A stretch of 64,000 bases of DNA from Hippophae tibetana (lineage: Eukaryota > Streptophyta > Magnoliopsida > Rosales > Elaeagnaceae): contig CM072811.1 in the NCBI GenBank assembly GCA_037013495.1, positions 25,732,159-25,796,158 on the forward strand, written 5' to 3'. The notes below the pieces were generated by a model that worked only from the letters and a program-made list of their open reading frames with translations, did no database searches and had not been told where the DNA came from. A program made the translations under genes and the position numbers. Shown here one piece after another: positions 1 to 11,283 of this stretch (position 1 is its first letter; every line of letters starts with the position of its first letter).

Positions 1-2144
1 ATCATGTATCAATTAAAATCATAAAACAAATTTTTTAAATATGTGCCAAAAAAGGAACAAAATGCATTGACTTCAAGGGAATTATTTCCTATCTATTTTT
101 GTAATAACTATATCATTTGTTTTTGAAGAACTTAGGTAATAGTATTTAGTGATCTATTTGTTTTTTTTTCTCTTTTTTTTAATATTATTTTTTTAAAGCA
201 TATGATTTGATGAATATCTAATTTGGCTCTTTTTTTGTCGGTTTTAGGGAACCTCATATATATCTTTTTTTAAAAAGATAAGAATGAATGAGATAGGCAC
301 ACACTTTAAATTTTACTCAAATCATTCAATCTAAACAATGAAAATAAGTATATGATTCTTCATCAGATGTTTAAAAATCCTAATTTCAGTGAAAAACCTA
401 TAAAAATTATCTAGCAATTTGAAATAATAAGAAAAGTGTTTAAAGAAAAATAAAAATACTATCACTTAGAATAAAACGCTTATAGGCTCAAAGATATTCT
501 CCCAATGTAGTCTATATTATTTTATTCTTAAACACCAACTTTGAATTTATCTCAATTTTAACAACTAAGCATGAAACATAAACTATGAATAAAAATAATT
601 CTCATAATAATCCCTGACATATTTATGATATCAATCAAATAGTACAAAGACTTAGTTATTTACGTTACATCAACTAAAAGCATAATAATTTCACAAAAAA
701 AAAATTAAAAAAAGGAGCATAAATGTCTATAAGCCACCAAATAAATTAAATAATAGTAAACACATATTTAATAAAAAAAAATTAAAAATGCTTAATTTTA
801 TGTAACTTTTCTTCTACTACTAACCTAGAATCTATAGTGTCTTCAATATATTCAGTGTAAATCAAAGAGAAAGAAGAAAAATAAAAAAAAGTGTTACTCA
901 TTTGTCTTAGCTCAAGTTCTCCCGTAAGTGACGTGGTTACTTGATGGTGTATCCATCATCGAACCCATATATATCACAAAGATAGAATGTTTAGTACTTT
1001 TCATAAATCATATCTTAAAAAAATAGTTATAACTTTAAAATAAAGTAAAATAAAATACACTAAATCTAAAATGACAAAAAATAAAATAAAAGAAAAAAAC
1101 TTAATAAAAGAAAAGAAAATAATACTACCTAAAATAATAAGTTTCCTCCCATCAAGTGTTGGTTTACTGTTGTTGGGATTGATCCGATTTGTAGAAAGAA
1201 ACTAGAGGGAAGTTAGAACAATTGATGGAATGCGTGGGTTTCTTAGGAAGTCCATGCATATATAGATAATTGCATGTACACATGTCGATTATATAGGGCA
1301 AGCTACTATCATATATGTTTGTCTATCATACAACGCAAGCTGTTATCATTAACTTATAACCCAAATCAAAACCAAACAATCACATACATAAACACCAAAT
1401 TTTTATCCCAATCCTAACCAATATCATCCATTGAATATAAGGTTACTTGAATCAAATACTCCCCATATTCCAAGAATCAATCCCTCTCTTTCTATTCCAA
1501 ATCTCAAGACATAAACACCTCATCCATAACTCAAAATAAAATCCAAAAGTATCAAATAGATAATACCCAATTATATATTCTCATCTTATAAACCACTTTT
1601 AAAGACAACCTATCCCTTGGAGGTTTGGTGGGGTGGAGACATTGAAGAAACCTTATTATTTTAATTTTTGAAATACCAAATTTTTCCTCCAAAAAATAAA
1701 ATTGTATCATGTGTTAGAAAAAATCCAACTATGTTAACAAAAATATCTAAAAAAGGTATTTACGTAACACAGAATTAAAATTTAGGGGTAGATTTACAAC
1801 AAATCAAACATTGGGGATAAATTTACTCCCATCATAAATGATAAGGGCATAAAACATATCTCAAATCGTTGAAAAAGACACTCTTTAATTTGTTTTGTTT
1901 TGTTTTCTTTATTGGTAGAGAGATTCGCAACAATAGAGAAATAAATTTTACAAAAGTAAGAATATGCTTAGTGACTTCTCATTTTAAAGTGTGAGTATCT
2001 CACTCCAAGTGAATAACAAATAAAACAATCAAGATAGATTCCATATTTTTAGCTCATTACTTTTTTAATTAGATATGATGTCCAACACGTGATACGTACA
2101 TGCATTTTTTACAGGACAAATTTGATATTTTGAAAATTGAAATT
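1..2144. other. AT-rich non-coding flank
   Basis: I see no coding region here. The stretch is AT-rich with many short A and T runs and stops in all frames. A slightly less AT-rich patch near 1140-1260 has no recognisable domain. The only structure I can support is the dispersed repeat at 1586-2080, listed separately. Confidence 0.6.
1586..2080 (+). repeat. dispersed repeat, copy 1 (pair of 10641-11177)
   Basis: This segment starts at 'ataaaccacttttaaagac' and aligns in the same orientation with 10641-11177. Shared landmarks include a G-rich 'ggtttggtggggtgg' patch, 'tttttcctccaaaaa', 'aaaaatccaactatgtta' and 'ttccatatttttagctcat'. The flanks do not align on either side. The two copies are about 8.5 kb apart and enclose the LARD element. 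They could be a dispersed repeat of unknown class, or the remains of long terminal repeats of an older element. No coding potential is visible. Confidence 0.6.
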
Positions 2145-2615
2145 TCACGACTCTGTGAAAGTAAAGTTATTAGTGCACTTTTTTACTTAATATTTGCTCA
2201 CTTTATTCAATAAGTAGTATTTTTATGCTTAAAAATATTAAAATATAAACTTTTTAGTGAAAATGGTGAAAATATAATTTTTGAAACTTTTAGGATTTTT
2301 ATTGATTTTTTATGAAATTTTAACTCAAAACCAATTAGATACTACCATGTGGATGCCACACAAATAGAGGAGTTAAGGAAGCAAGAATGTGTCAACACCG
2401 TGTTCCTTCCGAGTTCGCCGCACAATCAACACTCATTCCACGTGTCATCACACTACTCGTCCACTCCTTCCAAGTATGTATCACACCATCCACAATAGAG
2501 AATCATATATGGTCGCCTATAAATGGCTCAATAAGCGTTGACCTATACCAGTTCTCCCAACCACGCGTCGTATTCTGATTCACCCATTGAATTCTGCATG
2601 ACATGCGCCTTCTTC
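2145..2615 (+). repeat. Athila-like LTR fragment (U3 part)
   Basis: From 'tcacgactctgtgaaagta' onward this resembles the start of the LTR at 35257. It shares the hairpin-like start, 'ttttacttaatatt', the 'aaaatattaaaatat...ctttttagtgaaa' block and the later GC-richer 'ccacgtgtcatcaca' section ending in 'cctataaatgg'. It stops exactly where the LARD LTR begins at 2616. I find no matching continuation after 8678, so the rest of this LTR has been lost or rearranged. Confidence 0.55.
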
Positions 2616-2892
2616 TGATGAGTGCTCAAAAAGCACTAAAATTACAATGATTTTATGCACATTAATTGATTAAAAATATATATATTTATATAAATTTGTC
2701 TTTTTCATAATCACGGATATTTTTTATTGTTTTTCAGGTATTTTCGCTTAAAAACGTAACTTAAAGACTCAAAGAGGAATACTGGAGGCAATACATCACA
2801 AATATATTCATAAATAAATGAGGAAATGTCAACAAATATGGAAAAATTGGACAAAATGGGTTAAAAAGGTCAAAAATGTCAAAAAGGAGGAA

Positions 2893-3062
2893 ATCATGTA
2901 CGGAGCCGCCCAACCGTGCCGGCCAACGCGCCCAGCCGCGCCGAGAAACGGGCGCATGCCAGCTCTCCATCTCGGGTGCGCCTGTGCGTGCCCCAGCTCC
3001 ACTCTGTGCACGCTGCTGCCCATCTGTGCCCCAATCCGCACGCGCTACCTACCCGTTGACTT
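2893..3062 (+). other. GC-rich, CpG-rich block inside LTR U3
   Basis: About 170 bases rich in G, C and CpG ('ccggccaacgcgcccagccg') sit in otherwise AT-rich DNA, just upstream of the LTR TATA-like box. Open frames here are short and differ in all frames, so I do not read them as genes. LTR 16901-18569 has a decayed, CpG-poorer version near 17145-17225. LTRs 7916-8678 and 50264-51031 have lost it by deletion. It is probably part of the LTR promoter. Confidence 0.6.
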
Positions 3063-3138
3063 CAACTGACATCATCTTTACCTAATACGTGTTTCCTCCA
3101 TTTTTTATCATTTTTTCACCCACTTTTTATTCCTTTCC

Positions 3139-3152
3139 TCACCTATAAATAC
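3139..3152 (+). promoter_or_regulatory. LTR TATA-like box
   Basis: 'cctataaataccc' sits after the GC-rich block and about 30-40 bases before a CT-rich leader ('cttctcttctctttc'). The same arrangement recurs in the related LTRs near 17288 and 39546. By position it is the probable U3/R promoter of the LARD LTR. Confidence 0.5.
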
Positions 3153-4428
3153 CCGCATTCTCTTCACTTCATAACACACTTCAAAACACATCTTCTCTTC
3201 TCTTTCTTTCTCTCATTTCTTAGTGTTTTTAGTTTTTCTAGTTTTTCTTAGATTTTAGTTTTTCTTAGTTAGTTTTTTTTAGTTTTAGAGTTCTTCTATG
3301 TTTTTGTAATTTATTTGCTTTTTGATTCAATAAATGGGAGTGCAAATTCCGTTTGGAGGTTTTCTAGCAACGGGAATAGCAACAAAGTACTATAAGGATT
3401 TTATTATCTTTACAATTATTTTTATGCTTTATTTTACATGTTATATTTAATTTGTCTGTTATTAAATTTAACTTTGCTTGATGTTTGTAAACATGATATA
3501 ATAATAACGTTGTTATGCTTGCAAAATATTAAATAGGTAAAAATATCTAAAATGAATTGATTTTGTTTTTATTCAAGATTTTATATTAAGAATGTTAGAG
3601 AGAAATATATTATTTTTCATTACAAACTTAAATCTGAAAATTAGATTTTAAGGTTTAGTTATCCGGTCTGATTTAGAGTAGTGCTCTTTTATTTGTTGGT
3701 ATAATCTCCCGGTAGTTAGAGTGAAGCTCTATTTCAAAAGTTTTTATAAGAATTATTATCTGAAAATGTATTGACAACATATTTTCAATAGTGGTTTTAA
3801 AACTTGAAAGTTAGTACTCGGATAATTAAATTCTTAGGTTTAATTTGGATACCTTGAATAAAGTTTAAACTGTCTAACCCCACCAAAGGTGGCATTTAAA
3901 TGGTTCATTTTCAATCTCTTAGAAAAAAAAAGGAATTAATTTAATTAACCTAATTAGTTATCAATCTCACTCATAGGTGTTAATTGATTTGTTTAGTTAA
4001 CAAAGAATATCTAACCCCACCAAATGTGGTATTCATATAAAAAAGAGAGAATCAATAAATATCAATTTATATCTTTAATAACTAAAATATTATGAGCAAG
4101 CATAATTAACTTAGTTATTATATCTATAAATACTTCACTATTATAAATAATAAAATTTGCATAAACATTTATTGAATCTGTATCTATGTTTATTTTTACG
4201 TTATTAGATTAGAAACACAAAAACCAAACTATCGTGATAGGATGTTTATGATTTAATTTCGTTTTTAAAAGTTTGAATAATAAATTAAAAACCACATATA
4301 TTTCATCCTTAGATCGACCTTGGGAGTATATTTATCATTTTCTATGAAATGATTCGTGAACTTGCGAGAGTTTTATAAATATAAAACCAATGTATTGGTA
4401 GAATCGGCGATCCGGTTTTCCCTCATCA

Positions 4429-4452
4429 AGTTTTTGACACCGTTTCCGGGAA
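4429..4452 (+). other. degenerate primer-binding site
   Basis: Immediately after the LTR end comes 'agtttttgacaccgtttccggg'. It is a mutated form of the TTTTTGGCGCCGTTGCCGGG motif found just inside the 5' LTR of many plant Athila-type Ty3/gypsy elements, where a host tRNA primes minus-strand synthesis. The match fixes the LTR boundary and the + orientation. Several substitutions suggest the copy is old. Confidence 0.7.
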
Positions 4453-7400
4453 AAGAATAACGTTTTTAAATTATTTATCAACATTTTAAAAACATTTTTG
4501 TGCGGTAAACAATTGTGATTTTTTTATTTTGAGTTAAAAACAATTATTAAAAATTTAAAAATTTAAAGTTAGAAAAATAAAATAATAAAAATTACAGCAT
4601 AAATAGTAAAAAAACTTACCGTTCATAAATAGTAAAAAAAATTAAAAATTAAAATTTTAAGTTAGAAAAATAAAATAATAAAAATTACAGCATTAATAGT
4701 AAAATAAACTAACCGTTCATAAATAAAAAAAAATTCAAATTTCAAATTTCATAATAAATTAATAATAATTATAGTGTTAATAGTAAAATAGTTTTGCAAT
4801 TTGAAATTTTAAGTAAAAAAATAAAAAAAATTATAATAAAGTAAAATTAAAAAAATATATATTTCAAATTTTATAATAAATAAAAAAAATTAATAATAAT
4901 TATTTGAAATTTGAAAATAAAATTAAAAATTAAAAAAAAATTAAAAAAAAAATTAAAAAAAACTTAATTTTTAATTTTCATTTAATTTTAAGTTTTTTTT
5001 ATTTTATTTATTTAAAAATCGTAATTTTAATTTTTTTTAAATAAAAACAATGAATAAAAAAATTTTAATTTTATTTTCTTTTACCGTTTTCAATTTTTAT
5101 TTTTATTTATTTTTTTATTTTACCTTTTTCAATTTTATTTTATTTTTATTTTTATTTTTATTTTATTTTTTCTTTCTTTAACTATGTTTTTAGTTAATTT
5201 TCAAATAAGTTACTTAACTTAGATTTTTTTAACTTAATTAACCTAGATTTTTACTTAATTTAACTTAATTAACTTAGATTTTTACTTAACTTAACTTAAT
5301 TAATTTAAATTTTTACTTGACTTTACTTAATTAAGTGAGGTTTTTACTAACTTAATTAACTTAGATTTTTACTACCCTTAACTTAATTAACTTAGATTTT
5401 TACTTAACTTAACTTAGATTTTCATTAACTTAATTAACTTAAATTTTTACTTAACTTAATTTTAATAGCATGAAAAATAACGATCTAAGTGAGTTATGTC
5501 TAGGAGACTAGTTCTTGGAAGCCTTTGTGTCTCTAGTCTTTCCTGGAAACGTTGTTTTGTCTAGAAGGATGGTTTTTAAGGAGCCTTTACATCACTATTC
5601 TTTCCTAGGAGCACTCTTGGTTAATACTGATTATGTTGTTTTAACTTTAAAAAAAATTCTGAAATTATCTCCAAAATTTTAAAGTTTTAATTACAATCTA
5701 AGGAGTTAGTTGCTTTGTTTGACCTAGGTACAATTGTGTTTTGATACCTTAATTATTTGATTTGCACCTAGATGTGGGTTATCTTAAACCCTCAAGCATG
5801 CCCCTAGTTTTTAGTATAGAAAAAATTGAAAATCAATACGGCATGACTTAAAAAGTATAGGTAGACAACCTTGTCTTACCTATAGGATTGATTGACTCAA
5901 TGATGAGGGGACATTGAGTTTACTTAAAATGCATTCCCCAAGTTACGTCTTGCTAAGACGTTAAACTAAGCGCTGGATAGGAGACAACCCATCATTTTAG
6001 GTAATTTTCTGTTATTTGTTTTATTTACTTAATTTTATTGTTTATTTTAGTTTAATTATATGTGAATAATTTTTAAATTTTTAAAACTAAAAATATTTGT
6101 TGAGATGTTAGAAGTTCACAGCAATCTGTCTGTATATACTTTAATGATGAATATGATGGATGCACCTGCATTTCTCCATTACTACTTACACATTTTCAAG
6201 AAATAGGTAATCTTTCTTCTCTTTTCTCTTTATCTTTAATTTACAATTGTTATAGTGAGGACAATGTAAGTTCTACGTGGGGGTGGTGAAAAGTTACCAT
6301 GCTTAATTAGAAAAAAAAAGATTTAACAATTTAAAAATTAAAATAATAATAATAATAATTTTTTTTCTTTTTTATGTTCACTTTTTCATTTTTTGTGTTT
6401 GGTTTTATTTTTGTTTTGTGTGATTTAGTAATTTTTGGAATTAAAAAAAAATTCTCACAAAATTTATCATTTCTTTAAATCAAATTTAAGAAAATAGTTA
6501 AGTCTTTTGTATTGTTAGATTAATTTTTGAGAACATATCATGAAATATTTTGTAATTATTTTTGGTAATTAATTAGTTTTTGTCATAACTAGTATTTGTT
6601 GATAAGATGTAGAAATTATATTAAACCCAAAATCGGTGTTTATGAATTTGTTTTAGTGGAGACTACCTTTGTGAGATATAATTTGAGCCTAATTTCCTTT
6701 ATTCAGAGTGAAATATATATTTTTTCTACTCCAAACATATTTATTATTTCTTCAAATTTTTTTAGATGATTTCTATAGGTATTAGCATTGAATGTATGAA
6801 TTTGTTTTTAGTAATAGAGTATCGTATATTTTTTTTTATTATTTTTGCTTAGATTAAATGATTTGAGTAGAAATTAATAGTATATGCTTATATCTCATTC
6901 ATGCATGAATGCTGAAAAAAGAGATATATTTGGGGTTACCTAAACCAAGATAAAATAGAAAAGCCACAAAATTAACCACTCACCAAAATTCGATAAAATG
7001 TACAATCTGTACATGAGTTGACTCTCTAAAATATATATATTGAGAAATATCTTCAAAAAATAAATATAGAAAGGTAAAGAATATATAGTATAATATACAT
7101 ACTATGACCCACATTGCCTACAAAGTTGTGAGTAAAGGCTAATTAAAAAAGAAAGATATAGGAAGTAATTCCCTAAAAAGTTATTGCACTTTCTTCATTT
7201 GTAAAATGCATATATCTTGAAATTATTTCTTAATGAGTTTGATTTATGCATGAAAATAATTTTTATATATGATATCTTTATAATTTATACATTCGATTCC
7301 TTTCATGAGATCAACGTTAAAATAATACTTTGAGCCTTTATTCTTTATACATATGCGAACATATTAGTTCATTTCTATAAATCAACTCTTTCGCATATAA

Positions 7401-7897
7401 AATAGTATGAGTGTTTGAACCCATATGACTCAGTGTTTTGAGAGTATTGACTAGTGAGGAATAGAGTCGAAGCGAATTCGGATTCTAGACACTGAAATTA
7501 GGTGAAATTAAATTGATACATTTTTTATATGAAATATGAAAATGATTTTCGACTAATTATTATAATAAATTATGATTGTTTAAAGAGATTAAAATAACTT
7601 ATGCTTGAGATTTTAATTATGATCTTAAAGGAGATTAAAAAGTATGAGACATTTTTATGATATGTTGTTTTCTTTTATTCTTAAAAGTTAATTTTTGATT
7701 TTTTTTTGTAATTTTAGTTCAATGTTTGTGGGTATCCTTACTGAAAACCCTCACGAGACTCAAACTCGTCCACTAGGGCAACCTAGGGGATTAAAGGCTT
7801 GTTGCATAGGCTAAATGCAACCGTGTCAATCAACGAAAGTGATTTAGGATAGTTTAATTTTTAGTTTTTATCGCTTCTCTTGCTAAGGGACTAGTAA
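4453..7897 (+). other. LARD internal non-coding region
   Basis: No frame of useful length is present. 4453-5460 is extremely AT-rich, with a roughly 97-bp direct duplication around 4565-4760 ('aaattacagcat...ccgttcataaat'). 5470-6300 is a more complex block ('ctaggagactagttcttgg', 'gttgattgactcaatgatgagg') whose reverse complement recurs at 59040-59400. 6600-7915 recurs inverted at 51032-51600, 55516-56188 and 58491-58700. Preservation of non-coding blocks between two copies suggests they belong to the element's structure, such as RNA packaging or folding, but this is inference. Confidence 0.65.
5209..5463 (+). repeat. minisatellite in LARD interior
   Basis: A variable tandem array of roughly 25-33 bp units is built on 'acttaattaacttagattt' and 'ttttacttaac', with about eight imperfect copies. 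It lies between low-complexity DNA and the conserved internal block. It is non-coding. Confidence 0.75.
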
Positions 7898-7915
7898 GAA
7901 GCTGGTTGGGGGTTG
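7890..7915 (+). other. polypurine tract region of LARD copy 1
   Basis: 'gtaagaagctggttggggg' followed by 'ttg' lies directly before the 3' LTR start TGATGAG. This is the position expected for plus-strand priming. The same block, with the preceding 'ttgctaagggactag', is present inverted at 51032-51070 beside the second copy's LTR. Confidence 0.6.
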
Positions 7916-8678
7916 TGATGAGTGCTCAAAAAGTACAAAAATTACCATGATTTTATGCACATTAATTGATTAAATATATATATATATATATTTATATGTT
8001 TTATCATATATTTATATAAATTTGCCTTTTTCGGAATCATGAGTATTTTTATTATTTTTCAGGTATTTTCGCTTAAAAAAACGTAACTTAAAGACTCAAG
8101 AAGGAATACTGGAAGCAATACATCACAAATATATTAATAAATAAATGAGGAAAGGTAAACAAATATGGAAAAATTGGACGAAATGGGTCAAAAAAGAGGA
8201 AATTGCACCGCCAAGCCGCCCATAGGTGCTAATTGATTTGTTTAGTTAACAAAGAATATCTAACCCCACCAAAGGTGGTATTCATATAAAAAGGAGAGAA
8301 TCAATAAATATCAATTTATATCTTTAATAACCTAAATAATATGAGGAAGCACAATTAACTTAGTTATTATATCCATAAATACTCCACTATTATAAATAAT
8401 AAAATTTTCATAAACATTTATTAAATCTGTATCTATGTTTATTTTTACGTTATTAGATTAGAAACACAAAAACCAAACTATCGTGACAGGATGTTTAGGA
8501 TTTAATTTCGTTTTTAAAAGTTTGAATAATAAATTAAAAACCACATATATTTCTTCCTTAGATCGATCATGGGAGTATACTTATCATTTTCTTCGAAATG
8601 ATTCGTGCACTTGCGATAGTTTTATAAATATAAAACCAAATTATTGGCAGAATCGGCGATGCCGATTTTCACTCATCA
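7916..8678 (+). repeat. LARD copy 1, 3' LTR (internally deleted, 763 bp)
   Basis: Starts TGATGAGTGCTCAAAAAG and ends 'cactcatca'. Shared parts are very close to the 5' LTR, but about 1.06 kb is missing. The junction near 8218-8222 joins sequence equivalent to 2905 to sequence equivalent to about 3970. The GC-rich block, TATA-like box and leader are therefore gone, so this LTR could not promote transcription by itself. Confidence 0.75.
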
Positions 8679-10158
8679 GAGTCCCCTGACCTCCCCACTC
8701 GGGATGTGGGATACGTCATATGACTCATGATTGGAGAAGGAGTGCCCTGACCCCCCCACTCGAGATGTCAGATGTGTTTCAACATGGTAAAAATGCAGGT
8801 ATTATTGAATGATCCTCTCATAATCCAAAATACATCTAAGGAAGAGACTTAAGTTCCAGGGAAAACTACTCTTCTTATGGATGCGCATGTGAGAGGTTGG
8901 ATATTCACCCTCGCATGTCGTATCTAATTGTGGGTCAATATTTCACCATGGAATATTGTATCTGAATGTGGACTATTAATCTCTTATGAAAAGTTCCACC
9001 GCTTCCTTCGAAATGGACCTTAGTTCACCCCACTATGTCAGTATTAAAAGCAATATAGACATGTGCATATTTTTCATTGAGGTAGAACATTTAGGTCCCT
9101 GGTTCTTTGGGGGTATTTAAGGTATATAAGCCATTTGTCCGCTATAAGACGATGCTTTATTCCTAGTTTAAAAATACCATATCATAGTGTAGTACAGTGC
9201 AATAGAAACCCTGCTTCATAGGCTACATGACAAATAAGGGCTTAGATGTATGGCTTTCAATATCAAGGCCATCCACCTTCCTTATTCGTAAGGATTACTT
9301 AAATTGTAACTCTGTAATAATGAAGTGGCATAGTAGCATTCACCTAGCGATCTGAGAGTCAATACCTGAAGACTAAGATCTTCAGGTTAAAGTAAACGAC
9401 CTGGGTCACCTATGCATACAAGACCTAATCAAGTAACTCTCATATGGAAACTTGATTAGGCAACATTTATATGACGATCAGGTAGCACTTAAATGACGAC
9501 CTGATTTTAGAGTTAATAACGAAACCCGAGGAGAGCCTGAAAGGTTTACCTCTTCAAACCCTTCAAACTCGGATTAATAATAAAAATACTCTTAACAACT
9601 TGATAACCTCACAAATAGGGGAGTTAATATAATATTTGGTATTATATAAGTATCAAGTGTGTTACCTAACGACCTAGATCACATTGTCATAGACTAAGTA
9701 TTACTTAATAATAAATTACTTAATGTGAATGTAGGTCATTTGAATCTCGACCTAAAAATAAAGAATGAACTGGTTCTCCCTTTGATGTCGTTAAACAAAT
9801 AAAATAAAAAATAGACTAAGTATTTTTCTAACGAGTAAACAGAGCATAATAATTGGAAAACACTTAATGGGTCAAAAAATTCTTAAAATAAATTTAAGTT
9901 AAAACATATGGTAAAAGTAAATTTCTTCATTATTTATAAAGTGAGCGGAAAGCTGAAAGGTTTAATTAAAAAATAAAATTAATTAAAGGAATATTGTTTG
10001 TAGTTAAATAACCTCGCGATCGAAAATTGTATCGTCTGAGTGACCGTTATATATGTATATACATTAAATCATTTAAAGTGGTTTATTTAAATTAAAATCA
10101 ACAAACAAGTGTTATTCCCTTGATTTCTCAAAATCAAGAGAATAAGGGAGTTAATGTT
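8679..10158. repeat. unclassified repeat region
   Basis: This is less AT-rich than its surroundings and has no reading frame. Near 8680-8770 it has an approximate 62-bp duplication ('cctgacctccccactcggga' and 'cctgacccccccactcgaga'). Across 9340-9780 there are many scattered 'cgacctg' or 'gacctaat' words. 'aggggagttaata' followed by 'tttggtattatataagt' near 9618-9650 resembles the purine tract and LTR start seen at 10140-10175. It probably derives from an LTR retrotransposon, but I cannot assign a family. Confidence 0.4.
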
Positions 10159-10640
10159 TGGTATTAAATATGTAACGGACATACAACCTAATAAGTACAG
10201 GTACCCCGCTAGGATATAGCGAAGATATAGGGCTGGTTTAACAAACGGACTAGGCTTAACAAGCTTGGTAGAGCGTACAAACCAGTCGACAGAAGTACCT
10301 CGTTATCAAACGACGAGGTCTTGGATGTCAACACTTTGGGAAACTATTATATCCCGACGTGATCAGGGTCCTCCCTCTCCGTGAACGACCTGCATATAAC
10401 GACCTCCCTTTATTTGTGTGTAATATTTATAGCGATCTACTTTCTATTTAAACTAGTTTGTGTGCAATTTTACTAGGTATGTAACCATGTATACAGGTCG
10501 CTTATGCGTACCTTGCCATGTGCATAGGATATCATACATATATATAAATGAGGAGAATAGGGGATCTATTCATTTGTCCATATTTCTACTTCTCTCTAAA
10601 AATCACTAGAATCTCTAACCAGAAAATTCTCTCCAAACAT
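10159..10640 (+). repeat. putative truncated LTR
   Basis: A purine-rich 'aagagaataagggagttaa' precedes 'tgtttggtattaaatatg', which fits a polypurine tract followed by an LTR start. Downstream near 10535-10550 is a TATA-like 'atatatataaatgagg', then a CT-rich leader ('ttctacttctctctaaa'). This is the layout of an LTR U3/R. The segment is cut at 10640 where the dispersed repeat begins. No partner LTR is complete, so this is tentative. Confidence 0.35.
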
Positions 10641-11177
10641 AAACCACTTTTAAAGACAACCCATCTCTTAGGTTCGGTGGGGGTTGGGGTGGGGGAGATG
10701 GTGAAGAAACCCTAATGTTTTAATTTTTAAAATATCAAAATTTTCCTCCAAAAATGCACATATATCACTTGTCGGGAAAAATCCAACTATGTTAAGGAAA
10801 ATATCTAAAAGGGTTTTTATATAACATGAAATTAAAATTTAGGAGTAGATTTACAACAAATTAAATGTTGGGAGCAGATTTGCTACCGACCTCAAACCCT
10901 AGGGGCATAAATATTATCATAAGAAGAATTTGAGACTTACCTGACTTACCTATCACCATATCTCAAATTGTTGCAAAATGTCATCTTTAAATATATTTTT
11001 CCTTTCTTTATTTGTAGAGAGATTTGCAACTATGGAGAAAGAAATTTTACAAAAATAAGAATACATTTCGTTCTCATTTTAAAGCCTCAGTATCCTACTC
11101 CAAATGAATAAAAAATAACAAATTAACATAAATTCCATATTTTTAGCTCATTATGTTTTTTATTTAGATGTGATTTA
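10641..11177 (+). repeat. dispersed repeat, copy 2 (pair of 1586-2080)
   Basis: Direct-orientation homolog of 1586-2080, about 40 bp longer through small insertions such as the 'ggttggggtgggggag' expansion near 10682 and an insertion around 10900-10950. It begins at the same 'ataaaccactttt' boundary. Non-coding and of unknown class. Confidence 0.6.
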
Positions 11178-11283
11178 GTTTGAAGTTGGCTAGGATTTAA
11201 CCATTTTGGTTTTCTAATATCTTTAAAAAAAATTCTCTTTTTAATTATTATCACTCTTTCGTTATCTAGATTTTTTTTTGGGT

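Larger units (their letters stand above)
2616..4428 (+). repeat. LARD copy 1, 5' LTR (full length, 1813 bp)
   Basis: This is the longest copy of this LTR family in the window. It starts with a small inverted repeat, GTGCT-caaaa-AGCAC, two bases after the terminal TG-A. A GC-rich block lies at 2893-3062. A TATA-like 'cctataaatacc' follows near 3141, then CT-rich leader sequence. The end, 'ttttccctcatca', abuts the primer-binding site. Partial copies occur at 7916-8678, 16901-18569, about 39460-40770 and, inverted, 50264-51031. Confidence 0.8.
2616..8678 (+). mobile_element. non-coding LTR retrotransposon (LARD-like, Athila-type LTR), copy 1
   Basis: Two direct LTRs (2616-4428 and 7916-8678) flank 3.5 kb of internal DNA. 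A decayed primer-binding site follows the first LTR and a polypurine tract precedes the second. Both LTRs begin TGATGAGTGCTC and end in TCATCA. The internal region holds no gag or pol reading frame, only AT-rich sequence, a minisatellite and conserved non-coding blocks. This fits a large retrotransposon derivative that depends on another element's proteins. The bases flanking the two ends (tcttc and gagtc) do not form a clean target-site duplication, so one end may have recombined. Part of the same internal sequence recurs on the minus strand between 51032 and about 59560. Confidence 0.8.

Noticed and set aside
2761-3085. Several overlapping frames on both strands near 2760-3085
   Set aside because: They coincide with the GC-rich block of an LTR, overlap in all frames and show no family motif. 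GC content explains the lack of stops.
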